NCBI GenBank assembly: GCA_047967505.1
Contig: CM106539.1
DNA length: 64,000 nucleotides
Reading direction: 5' to 3' (one strand)
Source: Dipteris shenzhenensis
Lineage: Eukaryota > Polypodiophyta > Polypodiopsida > Gleicheniales
The notes beneath the pieces were generated by a model. It was not told the origin of the DNA, did no database searches, and saw nothing but the letters and a program-made list of their open reading frames with translations. Positions 22,236 through 33,237 of the stretch are shown here, piece after piece (the first letter of the stretch is position 1; each line of letters begins with the position of its first letter). The position numbers and the translations under genes were made by a program.

Positions 22236-23520
22236 TTTTGATTATCAGGATACTTTTGCTCCCACAGCTCGACTAACCACAATTCGCAATGTTTTGGCTT
22301 TAGCACGGCCCATGTTTCAGATGGATGTAAAATCTGCCTTTCTGAATGGAGATCTCAAGGAGGAGGTATACGTGGAACAACCACTAAGTTTTGTGATCCC
22401 TGGTTCAGGAGGTAAAGTCTGTAAACTGAAGAAGGCACTTTACGGGCTAAAACAAACCCCACAAGCATGGTACCAGTGGATTGATGCCTACTTTCTGCAA
22501 AACGGGTTTAGGAGGAGCCCATCTGATGCAAATTTGTATATCTACAGAGAAGGAGGCAGGTGTATGATCGTGGTCCTTTATGTGGACGACCTTGTCATAA
22601 CAGGGAATCATGAAGAGAAGATCTTGCAGATAAAGCATTTGCTAGGAAGAGAGTTTGAAATGATAGACCTCGGACTAATGCATTTCTCTTTGGGGATTGA
22701 AGTTTGGTAAGAGCCAAAACAGATCTTCATTTCACAGCTGAAGTATGCTGGAGAGATACTGAAGGCATTTGGCATGGCTGAGTGCAAGACAGTTGGCACT
22801 CCTATGGAGGTTGACGTGAAGCTCTCAAATGAGGATTCGTCACCACTGGTGGACGAAGCAAAGTATAGAAGGCTTGTGGGTAGTTTGATTTACTTGTGCA
22901 ACACACGGCCAGACATCAATTTTGTGACTGGTATACTAAGCAAGTTTTCCAATAAGCCCAGGGAGAACCATTGGAGGGCAGGGATGTGCGTGCTGAAATA
23001 CATCAAAGGCACACTTGATTATGGCATCACTCATACCAAGGGCAACACCTTGATCGGATTCTGTGACTCGGATTGGGTAGGAGACGTGGACAGCAGGAGA
23101 TCAGTGATAGGTTACTGTTTCTCACTTGGATTTGGAGCTGTGTCATGGGTCAACAAGAAGCGACCCACAGTTGCTCTTTCTTCTACTGAGGCTGAGTACA
23201 AATCAGCATGTTTTGCCTATTATGAGGCAGTGTGGTTGAGGAGGATTTTAGGGGACATGGGTGCAGTGCAGAACAAGCCTACACAGTTATCATGTGACAA
23301 TCAGAGTTGCATGGCAATTGCAAAGAACCCTGTGTTCCACGCTTGGACAAAACACATTGAGATTCAATATCACTTTGTACACGAGCTCATCATGGATGGA
23401 GAGGTCGACTTGGTGTACTGTCTGACTACAGAGAATGCTGCGGACATCTTCACGAAGGCTCTTGGAAGGGACTTGCTAGAGAGGCATCTTCATCGACTTG
23501 GCATTGGGCCGAAAAAGTAA
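22207..23520 (+). pseudogene. Reverse transcriptase and RNase H of copia element
   Basis: AKGFAQVHGFDYQDTFAP, QMDVKSAFLNGDL and LYVDDLVITG give the RT palm with the catalytic YVDD. A small deletion after VLALA shortens the stretch before QMDV. TAA at 22708-22710 interrupts. From 22774 SNEDSSPLVDEAKYRRLVGSL, then the RNase H motifs SDWVGDVDSRRSVIG, ALSSTEAEYKSA, CDNQSC and DIFTKALG continue to a natural stop at 23518-23520. The strong preservation of the RNase H half contrasts with the gag deletion. Confidence 0.9.
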
Positions 23521-23540
23521 GTTCACTTGCGGGTGGACAT

Positions 23541-23550
23541 TAAGGGGGGG
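23541..23550 (+). other. Polypurine tract of copia element
   Basis: TAAGGGGGGG directly precedes the 3' LTR start TGTTAAATAT at 23551; it is the expected plus-strand primer. Confidence 0.75.
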
Positions 23551-24270
23551 TGTTAAATATCAATGCTCCACTCGTGTAACTACATGGGAGCCAACAAACT
23601 CTACTTGTAAGCCCCCCATATGAGAAGGCATTTGAGTAGCTCTATTATCCGGTAGGTCCTGGTTTGGACTCCAGATGGGGGCCATGTGTGGCATGATGGC
23701 TGGATGGCATCAGATAGAGTTGGCACACTGCCAAGTAGGCTACATGCAAGTGCGAGAAGGCATCCCATGACTGACCACACTGAGGGTAGACGGAGCATTT
23801 CTCGGGGCAGCCCACTCTCGGATTGTGGGGCCCATTTGGAGCCCTAGATTGATCCCGGATGGCTCTGGGCTAAACGGAGACTGTAGGATAGTTGCTCTAT
23901 TCTATGCCACAGTTCTAACGTGTGGTCGGTGGCCTATTTTGGGACTGACCTCCAGTCGGCCGGACTGGGTCAGTCTCCCAATTGGGTCTAACCTACTACG
24001 ACTGGTGGCTATATAAGAGCAAGCCCGTGAAGCCCATATTCATCATTGGCTACAGCAGCCCTGATTCCTTAGCATCCAGCCTCTGTCCTCTACTGTTTCC
24101 AGCATGCCATCGAAGCTTCGCACACAGGAGCGCACAGCTGGGAGGCAGCACCATCTATTGTATCAGTTTTACAGTAATCAAATTTTTTATTCTCCATACA
24201 ATCTGCTTTTCTCTCTTGCATACGAGATCCTGTTATCTGTTGAGCACAGATGTTGTATTGTTTTCTTACA
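23551..24270 (+). repeat. Complete 3' LTR (720 bp)
   Basis: Starts TGTTAAATATC and ends TTTTCTTACA, with TATATAAG at 24010-24017. A diverged solo LTR of the same lineage is present at 52881-53569. Confidence 0.9.
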
Positions 24271-24275
24271 AATAT

Positions 24276-25190
24276 TAGCCAAGACAATTTTGGAGAAGCC
24301 TAGGCTCTAAATTTGCCATTGGGCTAATATATATTTGCCCCTATTTTATTCATCGGTCCTCTCTTTCCTCTCCTTGGTTGTTGAGCACTCTCTCCTTTGG
24401 TTTGTACTTCAAGCAATGCTAGTATCTTTAAAGTGGATCTCAACCCATGAGAAGTTCTTCAAAATTCATCTAGAATGTCTTGACAACCTTGAGTTTATTG
24501 CTTTGAACGTTTCTTCTTGCTAGAACTGTCCCAATGTCCCTAGCACCTAGAGAAAGAGAGGTTTGTGCATCTCAAAGAATAAGCAACTAACGTTCCTCTA
24601 TTGGTGTGTTTTCTTCCAATTGCTCCTAAATCATGCTAAGTTGGCCATCTTTGAAAGTAGGATAGCATGTGTCCATTGTGCAAGAAGAATATATGACATT
24701 GTTGCACACTTGTTGTGGGGTTATAAGTCCACAGAGTACCTATAAGGAGTGGTAGAAGAGGCAGTACTTTTTTTGGTAATATGACAAGCTTCTTACTTAG
24801 GTGTTCATTCAAAAAGTCTATCTTTAGTGACATTCACAATATGCATGCTGATCTCTTTCACATTTCGCAAATGTTACATGTCGAGGTGCTTAAAGTGATT
24901 GGGTAGATGTATAATCAAGGAGCACATGGTCTAATGTATCTTTATGATGTCGACTAGAAAATAGCACTCGTAGCAAAAGATTATAGCTTGGACAAGTTCA
25001 AGTAAATGTCAAGGAAAATGCTAGGATCTAGCTAGAAACTCGTTCTTGATATGGGTGCTCATATATGACATGGGAGTGTAAAGCTAGTGTGTTTTATCAC
25101 GTTAGCCCATTTAAAAAAGACTTTCAATTAAAGATAAAGCAAAATCTCAATCTATTTAAGCCAAGGTTAAAAGATACACCAAATGTCAAT

Positions 25191-25192
<2 letters not shown>
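24276..25192. other. No gene seen between copia element and ELF4-like gene
   Basis: No recognisable domain on either strand. The part near 25100-25190 may hold 3' untranslated or flanking sequence of the minus-strand ELF4-like gene. Confidence 0.35.

Positions 25193-25227
<35 letters not shown>
25193..25227 (+). repeat. (GA)n microsatellite
   Basis: About 35 bp of GA repeat lying some 75 bp downstream of the ELF4-like stop codon, possibly in its 3' untranslated region. Confidence 0.9.
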
Positions 25228-25230
<3 letters not shown>

Positions 25231-25301
25231 GAGTTCTCGGAAGTTTTCCTTTCAAGGGGACCTTTGATCTACTAGTAGATGCGAAGGCGGCAGCTTTGAA
25301 A

Positions 25302-25571
25302 TCAACTCTGAGAATCTCTAGATTTCAAAAGCGATGTGGACATATCTGCATAGAGATCAACAACTTGGGCAATGTTACTGTTCAATTCTCTAATTAGTGA
25401 CACGTTCCTGTTGAGCTTTTCAGGAATCTTTGACGCCTGGTTTTGATTGATCTCGCCGATCAAAACACTGTTCTCGTGCAGGATTTTCTGCACTTTGGAA
25501 AAGCTATCCCACATTTTCACGTCCAATGAGATATTCGATTCCTTGGTACTTGACGAAGTCTCTGCTTCCAT
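25302..25571 (-). CDS. ELF4: EARLY FLOWERING 4 (ELF4)-like clock protein
   Basis: The 89-residue protein has a short Ser/Thr-rich N-terminus, then from residue 20 the ELF4 family domain: MWDSFSKVQKIL, LIGEINQNQ, NVSLIRELNSNIAQVV, LYADMSTSL. These match Met-Trp-x5-Val-Gln-x-Ile/Val-Leu, Leu-Ile-x4-Asn-x-Asn, Asn-x-x-Leu-Ile-x-Glu-Leu-Asn and Tyr-x-Asp in Arabidopsis ELF4. ELF4 is a small alpha-helical protein that binds ELF3 and, with LUX, forms the evening complex repressing clock and growth genes in the nucleus. I chose the ATG at 25571: the frame remains open 63 nt further upstream but contains no other ATG before a TGA at 25632-25634. The CDS is uninterrupted, as usual for ELF4 genes. It could equally be an ELF4-LIKE (EFL) paralog. 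Confidence 0.8.
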   Translation of the reverse strand: MEAETSSSTKESNISLDVKMWDSFSKVQKILHENSVLIGEINQNQASKIPEKLNRNVSLIRELNSNIAQVVDLYADMSTSLLKSRDSQS

Positions 25572-26800
25572 CTTGTCCAATCGGACGAGGAGACTCTCTG
25601 TTGAAGGCTTTTTCGTGACCACGGATGAGTATCAAACGTCGTGCCTGAAAACAAAAAGAGCAACGGTACCTTCGGACCAAAACCTAAGGATGGTGCGTTG
25701 TTGCTGTACTGCGATGTAGCAAAATCTCTAAATTTTAGCTCACCCTTTCACTCACGGCATGTGAAGGTCAACTATCTCCCAGCCTGAATGCATCATCCTT
25801 GGCTCTTCCACTCGAAGTCCGCTCGCCGCTCAAGCAACGTGGCGGTACGCCGAATACGCACTTTCAAACTGTGTTTGTATAATAAATGCCTAAGTGATCT
25901 AGTGTGCCCAGTGTAAGATTGAAATGCCCAAGACTCCACACATTGTGCTTAACAACGATGTAAGCAAGGCAAAAAACGAGGAGCATTCCCACGCATTCCG
26001 GTGCAGGGTAGAAGGACTCCAGAGATCTACAGAGCAAGCCGAGTAGAGATTCCCTCAAGCCAATGAACATGAATACAACTTCTGAAAGTTGAATGACTGT
26101 GTCAAAGTTCTACCCAAAATCTGGAAAGCGGTTGCAAGATTATGAACAGACTTTTGAAAGCGAAGGGGTGTTTAAACATCATGATGACACACTTGGGCCT
26201 TCTAATAGCAATCTTCATAACAATTTCGTGATGAAAAGGGTGCATCAGAATTGCCTGCTCACTCACAGGTTGCATTGTCGATCCCAGAGCTTCGGCGGGA
26301 GATCCGTATCCTCATCTCGCAGATTAACAGTGTTGGTCTTTGGAATTCCAAATAGGCTTTGGATTGTTTCCTCTATCGCTGAGTCCCAGAAGTACACAAC
26401 CGTGCAATCAATCTCTTCTGCAAGCAATGCCAAGTAAAGATAATAGCACCTGTAAAACATTTTAACTTCAGGGAATTGCCAGGATAAGCGTTCTGAGTGT
26501 GTCCAATGTTCCTTCTTTTCAAGATTATAGGACCGATTCGTGCTGCAAAGCGCTACAATCCATGAAACCAACAAGCAACAAGAGGCACGGAGGAGCTTGA
26601 GAGAATTACGTACGCGAAATGATGAGGAATCGCCGCAGAGGTCTCGAGTTGTACCAGTGTCGATGGAAAGAGCGGCGATGGGTGTGGAAGATTGCCGGAA
26701 AGGCGGTTGAAGAGAAGGGGAAGTGGACGAATAAAAACGACAGATTTGGTGGACGATTTTGCACGAAATCGCCCAACAAAATCGGTACCGTCCGTCCAAA
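25572..26800 (-). other. Predicted spliced 5' region of ELF4-like gene
   Basis: Minus-strand splice signals are strong and ordered. Donor CGC|GTACGT at 26614/26613; acceptor TTGCAG| before 26417; donor CCT|GTGAGT at 26267/26266; acceptor TTTCAG| before 26081; donor GCC|GTGAGT at 25756/25755; acceptor TTTTCAG| before 25644. This gives exons ending at 26614, at 26417-26267, at 26081-25756, and from 25644 into the ELF4 CDS, with introns of 196, 185 and 111 bp. The exon 26417-26267 is open in one frame, but spliced frames do not fuse to ELF4 because of the TGA at 25632-25634. They are therefore read as 5' untranslated exons or an upstream ORF. The structure is predicted by eye only. Confidence 0.5.
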
Positions 26801-26843
26801 AGTGAGGCGGACCCTGCCAGTTCTTCCGGCACGCCGTCTCTTG

Positions 26844-26899
26844 TGACGTCCTTTCTTGGACAGCAGATCCTTACTTATCTCGTCGCATTGGTCCACGTG
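26844..26899. promoter_or_regulatory. ACGT-core elements upstream of ELF4-like gene (TGACGTC, G-box CACGTG)
   Basis: TGACGTC at 26844-26850 and a perfect G-box CACGTG at 26894-26899 lie 230-290 bp upstream of the predicted first donor. In Arabidopsis, ELF4 is activated by HY5, which binds ACGT-core boxes, together with FHY3 and FAR1. The sites are present; their use is inference, and they may fall inside the first exon if transcription starts further out. Confidence 0.4.
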
Positions 26900-27007
26900 T
26901 CTCCTTGTTGTTTCTCGGAAAACCATGTCCCATTCGACCAATCGAGAAACCAAATCCACCACAGCCCCTTTCTTCTTTCCATAATTCAAAGTCTCAAGAG
27001 AATAAGA

Positions 27008-27319
27008 TCATACTAGATTCACACATGATTGAAAGGATAAAGTTCCTCGCAAGTTACAATTGTAAACTCTTGAACTCGGAGTAGATTCAAGCCCTACCGG
27101 CTCTAATAAATAAGAGGAGCATACATGCCATGATTGATAAGAAAGGAATCGTATTGTCACTACAAAATTGTCTAACAAAGCATCGACACTGTTCGAGGAT
27201 GCAAATTTGTCTAACAAACCGTTAAACCATGCGAGAAATGTGTTCTCTGTAATGGGCGGAGAGTTCCACTTTAACCATAACCGTCCCAAATATTAAATTA
27301 ATTTGTATGTCTAACTTGG
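27008..27319. other. Flank of ELF4-like gene; no gene recognised
   Basis: A minus-strand frame (27008-27289) has no domain known to me and no supporting context. Confidence 0.3.
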
Positions 27320-27562
27320 TAAAGATCTAAAGGAGTAACTCATACTCTGTGAGTTACCATTCCCAAAGCGATTTCACCTTTGACCATAACATCCTCCATT
27401 GAAAAGACTAACTTAATTTGTACGTCTATCCTACACCTGATCTAGAGGAGTAAGGAATACTTCAAGTGAGTTACCATTCCCAAAGCAATTTTCTATGTCT
27501 AACCTAGAAGTGATCTAAAGGAGTAAGAATACTTTGTGAGTTACCATTCCCAAAGTGAACAT
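27320..27562 (+). repeat. Three-copy imperfect tandem repeat
   Basis: The phrase GATCTAAAGGAGTAA, then GTGAGTTACCATTCCCAAAG occurs at about 27325-27370, 27440-27486 and 27510-27558. Spacing varies (about 120 and 70 bp), because part of the unit was lost in the last copy. Confidence 0.8.
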
Positions 27563-29968
27563 CGAACATGACTTTAAAGTAGCAACGTGTCCATGAGCTA
27601 GTTTAACCAAGGTGGCAATTTTATATCATTGTCCAACTTTCTAGTCTCACTTATGTGTATGGTACTTTTAGTTTGTCCATTGGGATTTTAAAATAACTAA
27701 AATTGGTGTTATGATCATGGATGATGTCATTCTTTTTTTATTAATTAGTGTGGATCATATCTCGAGATGTCAATTGATATTCACTCATCGCCCCTTTGCA
27801 AAGTTCTATATCCTCTATCTTATTATAAAAGAAAATGACGAATTCTTAGAATCGATTTTGTTACCCCACCATGCAAGTCCAACCTACGCATGTGTTGTTT
27901 ATTGAAAACAAGAGTGAGAAGCTCTTAAAAACATCATTTGGTTGAAATATCTGCCCCACATGCCTCTGCTTTGCGTCCATGTGTTATCTAAAATTTATTC
28001 CTAATTGGCATAACACTTACATCTTTTCACAAAATGTGAAATAGAATAGGCTTTCCACCTTACGAAAATCTTGATCTTATTAAAAATGAAAAAGGAGACA
28101 AAGATTCGATTTTCCAAAAGGAGATCCTATCACTATCTTCATTGTTGTTGCTAAGTATAAGCAATAGTTGAGGATGTGCATCTTGCTTTCAATAAATAAA
28201 GAAGCTGAAAGAATGTTTATATTATAATGGGATCATAATGCCTACCTCATTTCTATAAATACCATGTGACTAGGCAAACCTAAGTCATAAATATTTAATG
28301 CTCTTTCACATTGCTTATAGTTTTGCATATACTATCTATCTTTCCTTTAGCGATGATTCTCATAGAAATGATAACAGTAGGTACAATGTCAAACAAGTAC
28401 ATGAATAATTGTATCTTAAAGAGGAATTAAAGCCACATATAACATGAACTAATGAACACATATAAATATGAATGAATAATACATATAACCATAAAATAAC
28501 CCACTTTAAACATGAAAATGAACAGTAAAATGTTAAGGCTAGGGGCACCTTGAAGACTCTTTGGAAAATCTAAACCATCTTCTCATGTCTTTGGAGACCC
28601 ATTGCCTATGTGAGTTCCCTCAGTTGAAAAGTCAATTTGTTCAGCCTCTACTTGGATTGGTCCTCCTTACCATCTCCTTTGTGTGTGCATCGACGAAGGC
28701 CTTGACATTGAAAAAGAAAGATAAAACTTCAACTCTCAGCCAATCTTTTCAAAAACTGAAAACTTGTTAAATCAAACTACAAAATGATCAACAAAACACA
28801 TGTACATAGCTTCCCAATCTTCTTAGAAATAAAAAAACTCATTAATCTTTCTATGAAGTCCAACACATGACTTTTAGTTTTGATTGAATGACCTAATTGG
28901 GCATCCCTACTACCATAACAGTTCATTTGACTATATCCATGAATGGCCTTCCTTAATACATTGTTAAGGCGTAAACAACCCTTTGTTTATGGATCCTTGT
29001 GGGGATACCTTTGGGGTACAAGTAGTTGTAACCAACTCCGAGTGCAGGTATGCCATCTGGGAACCACAACGCACATAGGATCTACTCTTGTTCCATATAT
29101 CTATGAATAACTCAATGATGGAATACAATCAGTCGGGCATTCGGATGCAGTCTCTCTTTTTGCATATGTCTTTTCCTTGTTTTCTCTAAGTCTTCATTCC
29201 TATATCCGTAGCATGTTGAGTATGATCTTTTCTATATCCACATAATCTATATGCTTGTAGTGTTTTCTTTGCATTCCATGTAGAGGCACTACACCTTGGC
29301 TACCACAACTAATTACAATCATGCATGGTGTTTCTGGGAATCATGTCAAACCATCAATGCTCCCATTGTTGCAGCACCCAACATGTGATTTCCTGAAACA
29401 CGAAACCCATTCCTTTTGATACCCTATCCAAACTTTAGTGCTTGCAGTGTTGATAGAGACATCGTCGGAGCTTCATTTGGTGCAAACAATCCTCTCCATT
29501 TCGAACATGGGGAAGTTTCTTTGTGATGAACAAACTCAAACTCCTCACCTGTGCTATCCGTGATGATGAGATACGTGCTCTAAATGGATTCACATAGGAA
29601 ATCCCTAGAGGGGTGAATGCACACACATTCAAAAGGATTACCAAACCTAGTGGTTCCAATGATGTGGCTACCATGGAGACCACACCGAAAGTCTGAGGAG
29701 AATTCTCCTATGCTAGAGCACCCAAAATCTAAAGAAGGAGTGCAGAGAGCACACCCTCAGGGTCTAGAAGGAGAGTGATCTCGTGTCTAGAAGGAGAGCT
29801 CGTGTCCACCACTCCGAGATCAAAAGCATGGCCACAGAGTGCGGAGTGAACTAGACTCACTGCCGACAAGCCCTACAACAACGGTTCAGCAATCATTCTT
29901 AACACCACCAACCACACCACTAGCAAATCTAGGGCGCACTCATGGTAGCACATGATCAAGTGAAGTAC
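27563..29968. other. No intact gene seen
   Basis: AT-rich sequence with short frames only. The last ~100 bp lead into a gag-like relic that was split by the retrotransposon at 29974 and continues at 35550. A short duplicated phrase (CTAGAAGGAGAG) lies near 29766-29800. Confidence 0.4.
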
Positions 29969-29973
29969 ACAAA

Positions 29974-30325
29974 TGTTGAGATATCGAGCTCCACTCACGA
30001 TATGCCAGGGTGACTGTTGTGCATTTATGTCACCGACTTGTTAGCTGGAGATGCGGTTGGTACACCGCCCACGAATAATAGCTGGATGACAGCTATCCTT
30101 ATCTACACTAGTTCGTGGCTCAGTTAGTATGCCACCTTAGTTAGTTGAGTTTGGTTTGAGACCCACATATAGGGTTCTTCTATTTCTTTGTACTAGAGTT
30201 CTTTTGGCTTACACAACTAAGAAGAGGAAAACTGTTTTCAGCCTCCACCTTTGTGTGTATTCCCCCATTGTGCATGTGAGAAAGCTGCAAGTGAGACTCC
30301 TTCCCTCTCTCCCACAATCTTCACA
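29974..30325 (+). repeat. 5' LTR of young copia element
   Basis: 352 bp, TGTTGAGATATC to ATCTTCACA. Differs from the 3' LTR by A/G near 30000 and T/C near 30286. Confidence 0.97.
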
Positions 30326-30337
30326 TGGTATCAGAGC
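30326..30337 (+). other. Primer-binding site
   Basis: TGGTATCAGAGC, complementary to the 3' end of plant initiator methionine tRNA, starts at the base after the LTR. It primes minus-strand synthesis. Confidence 0.9.
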
Positions 30338-30869
30338 CTTGTTCGTGGTAAGGAGCTCAAGAAAGCAAGCCAAGTTCGTGGTGTCCTGGTAAGAGGACCA
30401 GTGTTGCTTTCCTATTTCGAGTTTGGGAGCAAATCTCTGCAGGTAGCACAGCCAGAAGTGCAAGAGTGCATTGTCTCAGATTGAGACGCACTTCGCGGTA
30501 TGGCGAGAGCGCAGTATATGCTGCGGGAGAGGGCTAAGCCCATAGTGACGTTATTTTTCTAATTCGAGGTCATTTCGGGGCCCGTTTTGGAGACGGAAGT
30601 TCTCTGCAGGCACTCAAAAAAAGGCCCTGTTTTTGCTGTGCGACCACTGTTCTGCAGGTCGGTGAAAAGTTGTCGCAGAAATTGCATTGTATGCCTTTGT
30701 GCAGAGATATTGGGAGTTGCAGATTCATGCTTGTTTCCTATTGATGCAAAATCGTCACTAGGAAGTGACTGTGTGGTGAAATACCACTTTCGTCAGTTTT
30801 GCAGTTCTGCCCATGTGAGGCAAAAGCTGTGTTTTTTTGCAGTGACAGAATATTTTGCAGTGTTCTGTA
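30338..30869 (+). other. Untranslated leader of copia element
   Basis: About 530 bp between primer site and gag start. The same leader appears at 38251-38788, 44564-45129 (minus), 57103-57500 and 63871-64000, so it is a conserved, probably packaging-related part of this lineage. No frame in it is credible. Confidence 0.6.
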
Positions 30870-31880
30870 ATGGCATTTGATTCTCTTTCACAGATTGTCA
30901 CTGAAAAGCTTGACAAGAACAACTTCCAGGCATGGAAGTTTAGAATGACGAATTTCTTGATGGGAAAAGGCTATTGGGAGTTCATTACAGGAAATGAAGA
31001 AGAACCTGTTCTTCCTAATGTTCCCAGTCAACAGGAAATGCAGGCATTCAAAGGATGGCATGAGAGAGCCAGGAAAGTTATGTACTGGCTGTCTATCAGT
31101 ATTTCGGACTCCATGATTGTGCATATTCAGGATGCAAATACGCCAAAGGAGGCATGGGATACTTTGGCAAAAATGTATAGCACAAATACGCAAGCCAGGA
31201 AAATGCAACTCAAACAGGAGTTGCACAATGTGCAGAGAGAAAATTTGAGCATAAATGACTACCACATGAAAGTGAAGAAAATTGCAGATGCACTTGCTTC
31301 CATTGGGTCGCCAGTGGATGATGATGATTTGGTTTCTGTGACCTTGAATGGTCTAGGAAAGGATTATGCACAGTTCCGGACATCCATTGCCGTCCGTGAA
31401 AAATTTCCTGATTTTGAGGAGCTGATTGCTCTTCTAATTTCTGAAGAGCAGAGAAATGGTGGTGCATCTTCTTCAGCAGGAAGTTCAAAAGAAACTGTCT
31501 TCTACTCAAATGCTGGCAGAGGTAGAGGCAGAGGTAGAGGAGGCCGATCTGCAGGCCGTGGTAGAAATCAGAATATGCAGCAAACGCAAGAAAACCAGTC
31601 CTATGCAAGAGGACATGGTAACTCTAGAGGCAGGGGGAGCCAAAGAGGTCGTGGTGGATGGCAGAGAAGCCAAAATGCAAACAGCAATGTTGAATGCTAC
31701 TATTGTGGCAAAATGGGTCATATGGCTAAGGACTGCTACAAAAAGCAAAATGACATTATGAATGGAAAATTGCAGCAAGGCAATTATGCATCTTCTAGCA
31801 GGCAGGGTGATGACAGAAATGAGCATCTATTTATGGTGCAGCATATGATCAATTCTGTGGCAAGTGCAGGAACAAAATGA
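30870..31880 (+). pseudogene. Gag of young copia element
   Basis: The ATG at 30870 opens 336 codons. SEKL-like start LDKNNFQAWKFRMTNFLMGKG, ARKVMYWLSISISDSMI, EAWDTLAKMY and LQELHNVQ-type motifs are the copia gag (UBN2) capsid domain; then an Arg-Gly-rich basic tract (about residues 218-270) and a zinc knuckle CYYCGKMGHMAKDC (31695-31736). A two-base loss near 31878, relative to the copies at 39748 and 43600, puts protease out of frame; in those relatives gag and pol are continuous. The frame therefore ends in TGA at 31878-31880 just before the protease. Confidence 0.92.
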
Positions 31881-32733
31881 TGTGTGGTATGTTGACTCAG
31901 GTGCGTCAAACCACATGACAGGTCATGCAGAATGGATGCAAGATGCAAGGAAAATGGAAAAGCCAGGATTTGTGGAGACTGGTGATGATACTGCACATCC
32001 TATTGTGCAGATTGGCAAAATTCCTTTGTCTATGCAGGATGGGAAAAAGAAATACTTGTCTGATGTATTTCATGTCCCGAACATCACCAAGAACCTGGTT
32101 TCTGTTGGTCAGATGGTTGAGCAGGGCTTGCAGGTCAGATTTAATCCTCATGGATGCTTTGTTGAGGATATGAAAAATAATGGTCGCCTGATAGCAAAAG
32201 GAAAGAAGAAGGGCAGGATGTTTACGTTGGATGCAGACATGCCTGAATTGAGTGCAGCAATGTTTACACATGGGACTGGTGTAGTTGCAGATATTGATAT
32301 CTGGCACAAACGCATTGGTCATGTTAATATACAGCGACTTAAATCAATGCAAGCCCAAAATATTGTTGCAGGATTGCCTAAATTCAAGGTTGCAGAAATG
32401 CACAAGGTTTGTGAAGCCTGTCAATTTGGGAAACAGGCAAGGAAACCTTTTCCTAGGCATGTTCAAGAGAGTAAAAAGCCATTGGAATTAATCCACTCTG
32501 ATGTGTGGACTACAAAAGCTGCATCTATTGGAGGCTGTCACTATTTTGTCACATTTATTAATGACTTCAGCAGAAAACTGTGGGTGTATTTTATGAAAAA
32601 GAAAAGTGAAGTGTTTGGGCACTTCAAAGCTTTCAAAGCTATGGTTGAAAAAGAAACAGGCCTGCAAATAAAATGCCTAAGGTCAGATGAAGGGGGAGAG
32701 TACCTCTCAAATGAGTTTGCAAGGTTCTTGTAG
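31864..32733 (+). pseudogene. Protease and integrase (N-terminal part) of young copia element
   Basis: DVWYVDSGASNHMTGH holds the DSGA protease site (about 31894). The integrase zinc domain follows: WHKRIGHVNIQRL and CEACQFGKQARKPFP. Core motifs are HSDVWTT (first Asp), FINDFSRKLW and LRSDEGGEY (second Asp). TAG at 32731-32733 replaces the codon for a Lys or Gln in the relatives; the same TAG is present in the copy at 46129-46131. Confidence 0.93.
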
Positions 32734-33237
32734 GAGCATGGTATAAAGCAGCAATATTCATGCAGTCATACCCCACAGCAAAATGGAATTGCAGAAAGAA
32801 AAAACAGGCATATTGGAGAGGTATCTCGGGCTATGCTAAATGAAAAAGATCTACCAGATTATTATTGGGCTGAAGCAGTTGCTACAGCAGTCTATATAAT
32901 GAACAGGACTCCCACTGCAGCAATACATGGCATGACACCAGAGGAGATGTATACTGGTAGGAAACCAGATATTTCTCATTTGAAGATTTTTGGTTGCATT
33001 GCCTATGTCCATGTGCCAGATGAGTTGAGGTCCAAGTTGGATCCAAAAGCTGAGAAGTGCGTCTTTATTGGTTATTCTCTGCAGCAGAAAGGGTATAGAT
33101 GCTATAACCCTTCTACACGTAAGTTCACAGTGAGCAGAGATGTTGTTTTTGATGAGATGAGTAGCTGGTATAAACCAGTAAATGTGATGATTGATGTAGA
33201 TGCACAAAATGGTACTGCTGCACAGAATGCATAGTAG
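32734..33237 (+). pseudogene. Integrase C-terminal part of young copia element
   Basis: The frame continues past the TAG with PQQNGIAERKNRHIGEV, giving the third catalytic residue (Glu of AER), then YIMNRTPTAAIHGMTPEE, KIFGCIAYVHVP, KCVFIGYSLQQKGYRCYNP and SRDVVFDE. Two consecutive TAG codons at 33232-33237 interrupt the linker to reverse transcriptase. The same TAG pair is present at 57583-57588 in another copy. Confidence 0.92.

Larger units (their letters stand above)
19496..24270 (+). mobile_element. Old Ty1/copia element with 5' LTR-gag deletion, target duplication AATAT
   Basis: The element runs from TGTTAGATATC at 19496 to TTTTCTTACA ending at 24270. AATAT precedes it (19491-19495) and follows it (24271-24275). 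The complete 3' LTR is 720 bp; the 5' LTR keeps only about 505 bp because a deletion near 20000 removed the LTR end, primer site, leader and most of gag. The two LTRs differ at roughly one position in eight, so the insertion is old. The order gag-protease-integrase-reverse transcriptase-RNase H is that of copia. Stops and frameshifts inactivate it. Confidence 0.93.

Noticed and set aside
25864-26070. Hydrophobic 68-residue minus-strand frame
   Set aside because: Lies within a predicted untranslated exon; no homology recognised.
26263-26832. 189-residue minus-strand protein
   Set aside because: It runs through predicted splice sites, has no recognisable domain, and its frame does not continue across the predicted junction; only the 151-bp exon is kept as part of the spliced leader.
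27008-27289. 93-residue minus-strand frame
   Set aside because: No domain, no supporting context, and close to repetitive DNA.
30156-30484. Short proteins in the copia LTR and leader, recurring at 35375, 38164, 47386, 56921 and 59589
   Set aside because: They repeat because the LTR repeats; frames drift between copies and show no protein constraint.
32731-32733. TAG as a programmed readthrough signal
   Set aside because: It lies in the integrase core, not at a gag-pol boundary, and the related nested copy has a sense codon there; inherited damage is simpler.
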